A stretch of 11,205 bases of DNA from Gemmatimonadota bacterium. GTDB taxonomy: Bacteria > Latescibacterota > UBA2968 > UBA8231. The translations under genes and the position numbers were made by a program. Every line of letters starts with the position of its first letter. The stretch's first letter is position 1. Below are positions 1 to 6,758 of the stretch, piece by piece. A model generated the notes under the pieces. That model saw only the letters and a list, made by a program, of their open reading frames with translations. It had not been told where the DNA came from and made no database searches. The stretch spans positions 1 to 11,205 of the forward strand of contig JAPOZF010000330.1 of the NCBI GenBank assembly GCA_026706165.1, in the 5' to 3' direction.

Positions 1-28
1 TGCTCCCGTTCGCATCGGGAGATGCGGA

Positions 29-331
29 ATGATCCAGATCAGGAAGAACTGCCTGGAACCTCTTGGCCTGACCGTTACCGAGGCGGCAATGGTGCTGGGC
101 GTTGCCCGACACACCCTTTCGCGGGTATTGAACGGTCATGCTGGCGTTTCGCCGGAGATGGCCATTCGGCTGGAGAAGGCGGGATGGTCGAGCGCGGAGT
201 TCTGGCTGCGGCGGCAGGCTTCGTACGATCTGGCGCAGGCTCGCCGGGGCGAAGACCGGATCGAGGTAGTGCGATACGAGGCGGGACCGGTTTCACGGCG
301 GTCTGCGGGCACAGATCGCGCCGCGGGATGA
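29..331 (+). CDS. higA: HigA-family XRE antitoxin / transcriptional regulator, possibly incomplete at its 5' end
   Basis: This 100-residue protein resembles HigA-type antitoxins, which bind a HigB RNase toxin and repress their own operon through a helix-turn-helix. Visible hallmarks are [13 protein letters not shown] near the N-terminus, the recognition region [21 protein letters not shown] around residues 25-46, and the family tail [19 protein letters not shown] at about 54-72. The usual N-terminal HPG motif just before the conserved Leu-Glu-Pro is missing. The reading frame stays open to the left edge (from base 2), so the true start may lie outside the window or the 5' end may be damaged. 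The toxin gene normally precedes higA and would be off the left edge. The stop codon overlaps the start of the next gene as ATGA. The residues after about 85 are not family-typical. The family call is firm; the start is not. Confidence 0.8.
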   Translation: MIQIRKNCLEPLGLTVTEAAMVLGVARHTLSRVLNGHAGVSPEMAIRLEKAGWSSAEFWLRRQASYDLAQARRGEDRIEVVRYEAGPVSRRSAGTDRAAG

Positions 332-1971
332 AATACAGGGGGGATACCCCGACATCCACCTTCGTTCTTGCGGTTCTCCTGACGGGATTCACGGCCCCGG
401 CCGGAACCTGGGTCGGGCAATCTGCCGCCGCCGAGTTCAGTTTCGAACGGTTCGAGGTCGTCACCGGCCCGGCGAAACGCCAGACCGTTCTGACCGGCTT
501 TCTTCTCGGCGGCCCTGTTGCCGAACTTGCCGTTCTCACCATTGACGACAGCGGCGACCGCCTCCTGCGCATCTACGCGTTTCGAGACGGCGCCTGGGCG
601 CCGGGACTCGAGGCAACCCTTGGTCCCGAGGTTGATTTCGTCGACGTGGCCGAAATCGGGGGCCGCGACCGGCTGGTCACCTTCGCACCCGGACGCCTCG
701 GCTGGTTCGATCCCGAGTCGGGGACGGAGCGCCCGCTGGTTGCGGCTTCTTCGAATTTCGTCCCCCCTCGCACAACGGAAATCCCCCATGTGGACGTCAC
801 CCATGACGTGAACGGCGACGGCCGCGACGATCTTGCAGTGCCGGACGTCGACGGTTTTCAGGTGTTCATCCAGACGGAAGGCGGGGCCTTCGCGGATCCG
901 GTGGAGGTCGGCCGTTCCACCGACATGAGCCGGATCCTGGGAGCCGACGGTTACCGGTTCGACCCCTGGAGCCAGGGCCGTGTCCACGAGGTGGACTACG
1001 ACGGAGACGGCCGCAGGGACCTGGTGTTCTGGAACGGGGACCGCTTCACAGTTCACCTCCAGGACCAGCGCGGCCTGTTCCCTCCGGATGCCGAGACCTT
1101 CGCGGCCGGCGTGGCATTCGACTCGGACGATCTTTCTTCGCTCGCCGCCGGAGACATGGCCGGGAGGGTGCTGCACTCGTTGGCAGACCTGAACGGCGAC
1201 GGCGTCGCCGACCTCGTGGTCTTCTCGCTGGAGGGCCGGAACATGTCCGGCAAGCGTTCCGCCTTCGAGGTGCATTTCGGCGCCCGGACGCCAGCTGGCG
1301 GTACCGTCTTCGCCCCGGAGGCCGGGGCCCGGATCGAGTCGGACGGCAGCATCCAGCTCGGCATGGACCGGCACGACTTCGACGGCGACGGCCGGGTCGG
1401 CCTGATGTTCACGACCATCGAGACCAGGTTTCTCGAGAGCAGCCTGTGGAAGCGGATCAAGGGGTTCATGGGGGACGACGTCGTCCTGAAGCTCGAGTTC
1501 TACCGGACGGGAGACGGCTCCTTTCCGGACGGACCCGGCGCAATCCGCAGCATCGCCCTCGACGGTGCGCCCAGCCATCGCGAGCCGGGGTGGGTGCCTC
1601 TCGACATCCTGCTTCGGGGGGGAACGCACGAGAGCCGCATGACGCAGAAAGTCTGGCCGCGCGCATTCAACCGGACCTTGCTGATCGGAGACGTGACCGG
1701 CGACGGCCGCCCGGACCTGCTGATCGAGCCGGAGTTCAGGGAGCTCCACGTCTACGCCGGAGTGCCCGGGGCCGGCCTGTTCGCCCAAAAACCCCGGAGG
1801 GTGGAGGTCTCGCTGCACGACGGGGAGTACGCCTGGCTTGCGGACCTCGACCGGGACGGCAGGCAGGACATCATCGTGCATCAACCGTTCAACCTGCGGG
1901 ATGTTCACGGAGCCCGAAAACTGCCGCTCGGAACCGAGCCGCACCGGGTGACGGTGCTGATGGCCCGGTGA
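328..1971 (+). CDS. Secreted FG-GAP/VCBS-repeat protein
   Basis: This 547-residue protein is probably exported and folds as a calcium-binding beta-propeller. The frame is open further upstream, but the start at 328 gives a proper signal peptide: a basic MKYRGD start, hydrophobic [10 protein letters not shown], and a likely cut after QSAAA near residue 35. Six acidic calcium-loop motifs of the DxDxDGxxD type follow, near residues 160-168 (DVNGDGRDD), 223-231 (DYDGDGRRD), 287-295 (DLNGDGVAD), 350-358 (DFDGDGRVG, last Asp lost), 455-463 (DVTGDGRPD) and 506-514 (DLDRDGRQD). Each is followed by a hydrophobic strand, as in FG-GAP/VCBS repeats. No catalytic domain, anchor or sorting signal is visible. 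The start overlaps the higA stop (ATGA) and lacks a strong Shine-Dalgarno, so reinitiation after higA is possible. The partner or ligand is unknown; such propellers commonly serve in surface binding or as secreted scaffold proteins. Confidence 0.85.
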   Translation: MKYRGDTPTSTFVLAVLLTGFTAPAGTWVGQSAAAEFSFERFEVVTGPAKRQTVLTGFLLGGPVAELAVLTIDDSGDRLLRIYAFRDGAWAPGLEATLGPEVDFVDVAEIGGRDRLVTFAPGRLGWFDPESGTERPLVAASSNFVPPRTTEIPHVDVTHDVNGDGRDDLAVPDVDGFQVFIQTEGGAFADPVEVGRSTDMSRILGADGYRFDPWSQGRVHEVDYDGDGRRDLVFWNGDRFTVHLQDQRGLFPPDAETFAAGVAFDSDDLSSLAAGDMAGRVLHSLADLNGDGVADLVVFSLEGRNMSGKRSAFEVHFGARTPAGGTVFAPEAGARIESDGSIQLGMDRHDFDGDGRVGLMFTTIETRFLESSLWKRIKGFMGDDVVLKLEFYRTGDGSFPDGPGAIRSIALDGAPSHREPGWVPLDILLRGGTHESRMTQKVWPRAFNRTLLIGDVTGDGRPDLLIEPEFRELHVYAGVPGAGLFAQKPRRVEVSLHDGEYAWLADLDRDGRQDIIVHQPFNLRDVHGARKLPLGTEPHRVTVLMAR

Positions 1972-2074
1972 ACGGCGGTCTTGCAATGGGTATGGTCATT
2001 TGAAGCGGCTGAGGCGGGGCCCGGATTCCAACTCGAGGTTGGCGGAAGCTGAAATTTCGAGAAGGTGTATCCGC

Positions 2075-2079
2075 AGGGA
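2075..2079 (+). promoter_or_regulatory. Ribosome binding site deciding the start at 2087
   Basis: AGGGA lies 7 nt before the ATG at 2087. The same frame is open from an ATG at 2000, but that start gives an arginine-rich leader without any export signal, whereas the ATG behind this site gives a clean signal peptide. Confidence 0.5.
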
Positions 2080-2086
2080 CTGTTCA

Positions 2087-2764
2087 ATGGCAGCGATTGG
2101 AAAACGGCTCGTCTCTCTTTGTGCGATCCTCCTGCCAGGAAGCCTGTTTGCCGAAGGGGCAATCGATTTTTTCCTGCATCCGGCAGCGGGTGCCCTGTCC
2201 AGCTTCCAACAGTCGACTGGACAATCCCCGACGGTAGAGATCGGTGTCTGGAAACCTCTCTCAATCAGGGACCGGGGTACCACAGGTATTTATGTAGCCC
2301 ACGGCGGGGCCAGGACCACGGTCCGGCCGAACAGCCTGGTCGCCCCGGGGGACAAGTCGGTGCTGCTCACCCATCTCCTGGTCAAGCATTCCTTCGAGCT
2401 GTCCGAGTCCTGGACCGGTTTCATCGAATACGGGATTTCCATAATCGGCTTCGACCACGAGGACACATCCCTTTCCCTTGCCGGCCTCGGGTTCGGCGCG
2501 GGGGTCGGCTGCAGCCTGTGGAAGGACTGGTTGCTGACCCTGAAGGGGAGACACGTCGAGGTGGACCAGTCGTACCGCGGGGAACGCATCCTGCACCGGC
2601 AGCTGTCCGGCTCGGTGGGACTGGCTGTTCCCGTGAACCTGCCGGGGCTTCCATTTCGAAAACCCGGTAAGAAAGAGGACAAGGCATCCGAGTCAGGGAG
2701 GAATGTGCGCAAGGTTCCGGGTAATGACGTCTCTCCCGGGAAGATAGCAGGTGCCCGGTGGTAG
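2087..2764 (+). CDS. Probable outer-membrane beta-barrel protein with signal peptide (function unknown)
   Basis: The protein has 225 residues. Its N-terminus is a classical Sec signal: MAAIGKR, a hydrophobic stretch LVSLCAILLPGSL, and a probable cut after LFA at residue 22. The mature part is rich in alternating hydrophobic/polar segments ending in turns, as in small outer-membrane barrels: about residues 49-56, 66-72, 92-106, 109-118, 127-141 (Gly-rich, LAGLGFGAGVG), 147-158 and 172-185. The size and strand count recall small barrels such as lipid A deacylase (PagL) or OmpA-like eight-strand proteins, but I see no PagL His-x-Ser-Asn motif, so no enzyme activity is claimed. The tail after about residue 190 is charged and probably extends beyond the barrel; it ends in Trp. 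The gene follows the VCBS gene by 115 bp on the same strand and could share its transcript. Confidence 0.55.
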   Translation: MAAIGKRLVSLCAILLPGSLFAEGAIDFFLHPAAGALSSFQQSTGQSPTVEIGVWKPLSIRDRGTTGIYVAHGGARTTVRPNSLVAPGDKSVLLTHLLVKHSFELSESWTGFIEYGISIIGFDHEDTSLSLAGLGFGAGVGCSLWKDWLLTLKGRHVEVDQSYRGERILHRQLSGSVGLAVPVNLPGLPFRKPGKKEDKASESGRNVRKVPGNDVSPGKIAGARW

Positions 2765-2824
2765 GGGTTTCCGGCGGAATGGCTCAAGCACCAAAATCGA
2801 TTCCTGCTATTCCAGCTTGACCCC

Positions 2825-2833
2825 AGGAAGGAA
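2825..2833 (+). promoter_or_regulatory. Strong ribosome binding site for a TTG start
   Basis: AGGAAGGAA lies 5 nt before the TTG at 2839. There is no good ATG start nearby (the first in-frame ATG is around residue 39), so this purine-rich site supports TTG as the initiation codon. Confidence 0.6.
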
Positions 2834-2838
2834 GCGCA

Positions 2839-3627
2839 TTGGAAAAGCTTGATTTGAACGCTTACCGTCGCGGCCATTCCTGGCGGGTCGAGGAAACAGG
2901 AAAGAGTCTGTTTTTCATCGAGGCTTCCCTGCCAAACCCGAGCACCGGGGACATGCGGCACTTTCTGGAAGTGGTCGACCAGTACCAGGAGCGCGTTCGC
3001 ACTGCGTTGAACATCGAGCCAGACTCGACCAAAAATTCGGAAATGCAGACCAAGGTCATGGTTTGGCTCTACTCTCCCGAGCCGCTTGAGAAGGCTGGCT
3101 TGATCGGAAAACCGAAAATGTTCTATGGCGCTGTCAATTCAGCGGGAGTGCATCTGATCACACGTGGATTGGCCTGGGATGCTCCGGAGGTACTTCAGTC
3201 GGTGCTTCATGAACTCGTCCACCATTGGTGGAGTATCCGCGTTGGGGAGGCCCCATCCCTCCTCAATGAAGGCATCGCCGTCTACTTCGAACGCATTCTA
3301 TCGACAGATGTCGCGGAGGCGGTACATGAAGACCTGGCGCAATCCTGGCAGGGGTATGCGGAAAGGGCTGAACCCGGATTCTTACGCCGGCTGTGCAACA
3401 ACGACACCTTCTGGAGGGAAAATGAGGCAGGTGAGCCGGTCTACAGGATCGGCGGACAGGTTGTCTCATTTCTGTTGGACAGCCATGGATTGCCAATACT
3501 GCAGCGGATTTTCCTGCAATCGCATTTCAATGATCCCAACCTTCCAGATCACATTGAAGATGCGGTCGGCGAGTCCATCGACTCCCTGGAACAGCAGATT
3601 TCCGCGATGGCAAGAAGCAATCAGTAG
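2839..3627 (+). CDS. HExxH metallopeptidase-like protein (gluzincin / peptidase MA-like)
   Basis: The protein has 262 residues from a TTG start behind a strong Shine-Dalgarno. It carries the zinc-peptidase signature HELVHHWW (His124, Glu125, His128) followed 16 residues later by LNEGIAVYFE with Glu144, the pattern of gluzincins in which the second-helix Glu is the third zinc ligand. Residues 203-217 (RIGGQVVSFLLDSHG) match the helix that follows the active site in peptidase MA-type proteins, and the tail GESIDSLEQQ is typical of their C-terminal end. No signal peptide or membrane segment is visible, so the protein appears cytoplasmic unless exported otherwise. The substrate is unknown. The DNA is clearly poorer in G+C than its neighbours (one 60-base stretch at 3001-3060 is 48% G+C against about 77% at 4321-4380), which may reflect separate ancestry. 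Conservation of the zinc residues suggests an active enzyme. Confidence 0.75.
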   Translation: MEKLDLNAYRRGHSWRVEETGKSLFFIEASLPNPSTGDMRHFLEVVDQYQERVRTALNIEPDSTKNSEMQTKVMVWLYSPEPLEKAGLIGKPKMFYGAVNSAGVHLITRGLAWDAPEVLQSVLHELVHHWWSIRVGEAPSLLNEGIAVYFERILSTDVAEAVHEDLAQSWQGYAERAEPGFLRRLCNNDTFWRENEAGEPVYRIGGQVVSFLLDSHGLPILQRIFLQSHFNDPNLPDHIEDAVGESIDSLEQQISAMARSNQ

Positions 3628-3697
3628 TTGCCGGATCCATCCGGAAAGCATCCCGACTGTTTCCACGGGGGGGTGAAAAGGCCCCTGCCGGCCCCCG

Positions 3698-4465
3698 CTA
3701 CTGCACCGAATAGCCCCCGTCGACGACGATCGTCTGTCCGGTGATGAAGTCCGACGCCGGGCTCGCCAGGAACAGGGCGGTCCCGACGAGGTCGTCCGGT
3801 TCGAGCACCCTTCCCATGGGAATGGTCCTGGCGCGCTCGGCCAGCATCTCCTCGTAGTCCGGCATGTCCCGCCCCAGGCCGGTGCGGGTGGAGAACGGGG
3901 CGATGGTGTTGACGTTGATGTTGTGCTCCGCCCACTCGATCGCCCACACCTTGCTGAGCTGGATCACCGCGGCCTTCCCGGCGCCGTACGCCGACTGTCC
4001 GGGAAGCGCGACGACGCCGATCGTCGAGGTGATGTTGATCACCTTGCCTCCTCCCTGGGCGACCATGGCGCGGGCGCATTCCTGGGTGCAGAAGAAGAGC
4101 CCCTTCAGGTTGACGTCGGTGACCCGGTCCCAGTCCTCCTCGGTGGTCTCCAGCGCGGTCTTGCGCATCGGCACCCCGGCGTTGTTCACCAGGATGTCGA
4201 CCCCGCCCAGCTCGTCGAGGGTCCGGCGCACGAAGCCGCGGACGCTGTCGAGGTCGCTCATGTCGAGGCGGCGGCTGATAACTCGGCCGCCCAGCTTCCC
4301 GATCTCCGCGGCGGTGTCGTCGAGCTCGGATTCGGTGCGGGCGCCGATGGCCAGCGCCGCTCCTGCCCGGGCGTAGGCGAGGCTGATGGCGCGGCCGATG
4401 CCGCGGCCGGCGCCGGTTACGAGGGCGGCCTTGCCCTCGAGGGAAAACATCGGTGCATCGGGCAT
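3698..4465 (-). CDS. SDR-family NAD(P)-dependent oxidoreductase
   Basis: This 255-residue classical short-chain dehydrogenase is full length for the family. The Rossmann nucleotide motif TGAGRGIG is at 17-24, NNAG at 94-97, the structural Asn of DVNLKG at 119, the catalytic Ser at 147, and the YxxxK pair at Tyr160/Lys164. The end is the usual ITGQTIVVDGGYSVQ. Arg at 43 (GART) after the second beta strand hints at NADP use, but this is weak. Family members of this kind include gluconate 5-dehydrogenase, FabG-like and sugar or alcohol dehydrogenases; sequence alone does not choose between them. It starts 4 nt after the stop of the TIM-barrel gene, and a GGAG site 7 nt before the ATG overlaps that gene's end, so the two are surely co-transcribed. 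This pairing suggests oxidation or reduction of a sugar or sugar-acid intermediate. Confidence 0.9.
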   Translation of the reverse strand: MPDAPMFSLEGKAALVTGAGRGIGRAISLAYARAGAALAIGARTESELDDTAAEIGKLGGRVISRRLDMSDLDSVRGFVRRTLDELGGVDILVNNAGVPMRKTALETTEEDWDRVTDVNLKGLFFCTQECARAMVAQGGGKVINITSTIGVVALPGQSAYGAGKAAVIQLSKVWAIEWAEHNINVNTIAPFSTRTGLGRDMPDYEEMLAERARTIPMGRVLEPDDLVGTALFLASPASDFITGQTIVVDGGYSVQ

Positions 4466-4469
4466 GGCT

Positions 4470-5360
4470 TCACTCCAGCGGTATTCCGATACGCCCCGCT
4501 ACCGACTGGAGGAACTCCCTGGCGCGGATGATCTCCCGGTGCGTATCGGGGTAGTAGACGTAGTTGGGGATGGCGGTGGTGCCGGCGACGCCGACGTCGC
4601 GGAGGTGCTCGATGGTCAGCACCAGGTCCGGGTCGAGCTCGGAGAGCCGGCGGAGGAAGGTGTCGTGGTCCAGCATGCCTGCCCCGGGGGGGACCTCGTC
4701 GATCCTCAGGGTCCAGTGCTGCGGCTCGATCGTCACGTCCTTGGCGTGGGCCCCGACCACGAGGTCGCCGATCCTGTCGAAGGTGCGGTTCAGGTAGTCG
4801 GTGCTGTCGTAGACGCCGCGGTGGTCGATCATGTTGACGACGTCGATGAGCACCTTGACGCGCGGGGAGGCGACCTCGTCGGCGAGCCGCCGGTGCTGCT
4901 CGGGGGTGTCCCAGGGGCAGAGCTTGAACGAGTGGAAGCCGAGGTCGATCCCGAGGCGCTCGGCCTCCCCGGCGACGACCGCGGTGTTCCTGACCAGCCG
5001 CTTCCAGCAGTCCTCCGACCACCAGTCCCCGGCGGCCCCGTTCTGCCGCCAGTGGACGGAGATGCAGTGGGCCCCGAGGGCGACCGAGTCGGCGATGCAT
5101 CTCCTTGTCGCCTCGATGCCCCGCCGCTGCACCTCCTCGTCCGGGTTGGTGGCCATTCCGAAGTGCAGGGAGGCGACCGCGCCGACGAAGATCCCGGCCT
5201 CGTCGAAAGCCTTCCTGGTGCCCTCGATCCGGTCCGGGGACCAGCCCTCCTCGACGGCGTTGAGCCAGGCACCCCTGACGCCGATGGTCCCGAGGCGGTC
5301 CACGGTTTTCTGCGGATCGTCGAGGGAGACTCCGTCCCAGAAGGCAACGCCCAGTCTCAT
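4470..5360 (-). CDS. Sugar phosphate isomerase/epimerase-like TIM-barrel protein
   Basis: The 296-residue protein belongs to the xylose isomerase-like TIM-barrel (AP endonuclease 2) superfamily, whose members isomerise or epimerise sugars or inositol derivatives at a divalent metal. Visible barrel elements are the early strand RLGVAFWDG, GIFVGAVASLHFG (57-68), LGAHCISVHW (95-104), LGIDLGFHSF (137-146), KVLIDVVNM (169-177), VVGAHAKDV (201-209) and LVLTIEHL (246-253). Asp173, His205 and Glu251 sit where metal ligands are expected; the fourth, usually Glu one strand earlier (LEpH), appears as Gly141 before a conserved His143, so the metal site may be altered. The start is supported by AGGAGAA 7 nt upstream of the ATG. 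It is the first gene of a two-gene unit with the downstream SDR. The substrate cannot be named. Confidence 0.8.
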   Translation of the reverse strand: MRLGVAFWDGVSLDDPQKTVDRLGTIGVRGAWLNAVEEGWSPDRIEGTRKAFDEAGIFVGAVASLHFGMATNPDEEVQRRGIEATRRCIADSVALGAHCISVHWRQNGAAGDWWSEDCWKRLVRNTAVVAGEAERLGIDLGFHSFKLCPWDTPEQHRRLADEVASPRVKVLIDVVNMIDHRGVYDSTDYLNRTFDRIGDLVVGAHAKDVTIEPQHWTLRIDEVPPGAGMLDHDTFLRRLSELDPDLVLTIEHLRDVGVAGTTAIPNYVYYPDTHREIIRAREFLQSVAGRIGIPLE

Positions 5361-5404
5361 GTGCCAGTTCTCCTTGTGGTGATGAAGCGGGGTTCGTTCT
5401 CGCC

Positions 5405-5435
5405 GGGATTTCCTCGAATCCCAGCCCGGGGCTGG
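5405..5435. other. Two abutting hairpin-capable inverted repeats in the divergent spacer
   Basis: GGGATT (5405-5410) pairs with AATCCC (5417-5422) across a 6-nt loop, and CCAGCC (5421-5426) pairs with GGCTGG (5430-5435) across a 3-nt loop. The two share bases 5421-5422, so both cannot fully form together. They lie in the leader region of the minus-strand TIM-barrel gene. No run of T follows on either strand. A regulatory leader structure or operator is possible; chance in GC-rich DNA is also possible. Confidence 0.3.
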
Positions 5436-5494
5436 AGAGGCATGACCAGATTGTGCCTGTCCAGGGTTTGAGTTAATTCCTGCCGCACACTCAG

Positions 5495-5515
5495 GATTCC
5501 CTTTGATCCGGAATC
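5495..5515. other. Inverted repeat in the divergent spacer, candidate operator or hairpin
   Basis: GATTCC (5495-5500) and GGAATC (5510-5515) are perfect complements separated by 9 nt. The element lies about 35-55 bp before the lipoprotein start at 5549, where a promoter would be expected, so a regulator-binding site is one reading. I could not identify a convincing -35/-10 pair in the 188-bp spacer. Confidence 0.25.
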
Positions 5516-5548
5516 AGGCAGCCCCTTTCAAACCCCGGAGGTAACGAG

Positions 5549-6058
5549 ATGAGCCGCTTTTTCGTGGTCCTGGTCACCGCGGCCCTGATCGCGTGCGAGG
5601 GTCCGATGGGTCCACCAGGTGAACGAGGCCCCCAAGGCGAACAGGGGGAGCAGGGTCCACCAGGTGACCGAGGTCCCCGAGGCGAACAAGGGGAGGCGGG
5701 CTCACCGGGTGACCGAGGACCTCAGGGGGAACAGGGTCCACCCGCAGAAGCGGTCTTGATTTTTCACGACATCGAGTACGACGAAAACTACAATATCTGG
5801 ATATGGGATGACCGCATCTCCCCGAAATCGTTTCGGGGCATCTACCTGGAAGTACCCGAAGAGGGCAGTTTGCTTCCCCTGACCTACGCGGTCATTTACG
5901 ACATCTCCGTGAGTCCGGAAACCGATGAATTGCTGACCCCGCTCGTGTTCGTCAACGAGGGGTCCCTTTTCCTGCACGATTTCAACATCCTGCTCAGTAC
6001 CCTGGCAGATTTGTTCAGTACCGCCAGACTGGCCGTCCTGATTGTCCCCCCTGCCTGA
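5549..6058 (+). CDS. Collagen-like (Gly-X-Y repeat) lipoprotein
   Basis: The protein has 169 residues. The start is set by GGAGG 7 nt before the ATG. The N-terminus is a lipoprotein signal: MSRF, hydrophobic FVVLVTAA, and lipobox LIAC with Cys16 as the expected lipidated residue. Residues 18-65 are sixteen uninterrupted Gly-X-Y triplets (GPM GPP GER GPQ GEQ ...), rich in Pro at X/Y and in Glu/Asp-Arg pairs, the composition that lets bacterial collagen-like proteins form triple helices. Residues 66-169 form a small, acidic, otherwise unrecognised domain rich in aromatic residues (IFHDIEYDENYNIWIWDD), with a strongly hydrophobic end. A membrane-anchored trimeric surface or periplasmic protein is inferred, with the distal domain possibly acting as trimerisation or binding head. 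It is a single-gene unit, divergent from the TIM-barrel gene and ended by a likely terminator. G+C is lower than in the flanking enzyme genes. Confidence 0.8.
   Translation: MSRFFVVLVTAALIACEGPMGPPGERGPQGEQGEQGPPGDRGPRGEQGEAGSPGDRGPQGEQGPPAEAVLIFHDIEYDENYNIWIWDDRISPKSFRGIYLEVPEEGSLLPLTYAVIYDISVSPETDELLTPLVFVNEGSLFLHDFNILLSTLADLFSTARLAVLIVPPA
5609..5734 (+). repeat. 45-nt in-frame tandem repeat coding Gly-X-Y triplets
   Basis: Two full 45-nt units (5609-5653, 5654-5698) and a 36-nt partial third (5699-5734) encode GPPGERGPQGEQGEQ, GPPGDRGPRGEQGEA and GSPGDRGPQGEQ. The units differ by a few substitutions only. Such units can change copy number by slippage or recombination, altering the length of the collagen-like stalk. 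Confidence 0.8.
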
Positions 6059-6075
6059 AACCCGGCGGGGCTTTT
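6048..6075 (+). terminator. Probable Rho-independent terminator of the lipoprotein gene
   Basis: CCCC (6048-6051), a bulged T, then GCC (6053-6055) pair with GGC (6064-6066) and GGGG (6067-6070), leaving an 8-nt loop, followed by C and TTTT (6072-6075). It overlaps the stop codon at 6056-6058. The T-run is short. Confidence 0.5.
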
Positions 6076-6095
6076 ACATATTCAGCCAGCTGCCG

Positions 6096-6758
6096 CTACC
6101 GCCTCGCGAAAAGGCTCCGGCGGCCGACGAGGCGGCACAGGACGCACTCCTCGGGGTCGTGGCCGCGGGCGGGGCAGTACTGGCGGCCGAAGTAGATGAT
6201 CTGCTTGTGGAGGTCGTTCCAGCGTTCCTCCGGGAAGGTGCGCTTCAGGTCCTTCTCGGTCTGCACGACGTTCTTTCCCGTCGACAGCCCCCAGCGGTAG
6301 GCGAGCCTGTGGATGTGGGTGTCCACCGGAAAGGCGGGGATGCCGAAGGCCTGCGACACCACCACCTGCGCGGTCTTGTGCCCGACTCCGGGCAGGGTCT
6401 CCAGCTCGTCGAGGCTGCGCGGCACTTCGCCCCCGTACTGCTCGGCGAGGATGCGGGAGGTCGCGCGGATGTTCTTCGCCTTGGTCGGGGCCAGCCCGCA
6501 GGGCTTGATGATCCTTTCGATCTGCGCCGCGGTCAGCCGCGCCATCTCTTCCGCGGTGTCCGCCCGGGCGAACAGCACCGGGGTCACCTCGTTGACGCGC
6601 GCGTCCGTGCACTGCGCCGACAGCACCACCGCCACCAGCAGGGTGTAGGGGTCGCGGTGGCGCAGCGGGATCGCCGGCTGCGGGAACAGCTCGTCGAGGG
6701 TGCTGACGATCACATCCGCCTTCTGCGCCCGTGTCAGGGGCTTTCCCCGGGCGCTCAC
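6096..6758 (-). CDS. nth: Endonuclease III (DNA glycosylase / AP lyase)
   Basis: This 220-residue protein removes oxidised pyrimidines and nicks abasic sites in base-excision repair. The helix-hairpin-helix LPGVGHKTAQVV (122-133) holds the catalytic Lys128, and PVDTHIHRLA (144-153) holds the catalytic Asp146. LSAQCTDARVNEVTP (47-60) is the family's N-terminal signature. The usual C-terminal iron-sulfur motif C-x6-C-x2-C-x5-C is altered: only Cys195, Cys205 and Cys208 are present (C-x9-C-x2-C), with no fourth cysteine before the end. The GTG start overlaps the nudC stop as GTGA, and the length fits the family (E. coli 211 residues), so this start is preferred over longer readings inside nudC. 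Expression is likely coupled to nudC. The catalytic residues are intact, so glycosylase function is expected; the cluster state is uncertain. Confidence 0.92.
   Translation of the reverse strand: MSARGKPLTRAQKADVIVSTLDELFPQPAIPLRHRDPYTLLVAVVLSAQCTDARVNEVTPVLFARADTAEEMARLTAAQIERIIKPCGLAPTKAKNIRATSRILAEQYGGEVPRSLDELETLPGVGHKTAQVVVSQAFGIPAFPVDTHIHRLAYRWGLSTGKNVVQTEKDLKRTFPEERWNDLHKQIIYFGRQYCPARGHDPEECVLCRLVGRRSLFARR

Noticed and set aside
22..327. N-terminal extension of the VCBS gene to an ATG at 22
   Set aside because: It overlaps the HigA gene throughout, has no recognisable domain, and would bury the signal peptide that begins at 328.
136..1986. Long minus-strand open frame opposite the VCBS gene
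   Set aside because: It is antisense to a gene with clear calcium-loop motifs; its length reflects the high G+C third positions and it shows no domain.
3631..3644. Palindrome CCGGATCCATCCGG as a terminator after the metallopeptidase gene
   Set aside because: The stem is only 6 bp around a 2-nt loop and no T-run follows.
4386..5471. Long plus-strand open frame opposite the SDR and TIM-barrel genes
   Set aside because: It is a low-complexity Val/Gly/Asp-rich translation antisense to two well-supported genes.
5609..5743. Direct repeats considered as a CRISPR-like array
   Set aside because: The repeats are contiguous, without spacers, and encode in-frame Gly-X-Y triplets.
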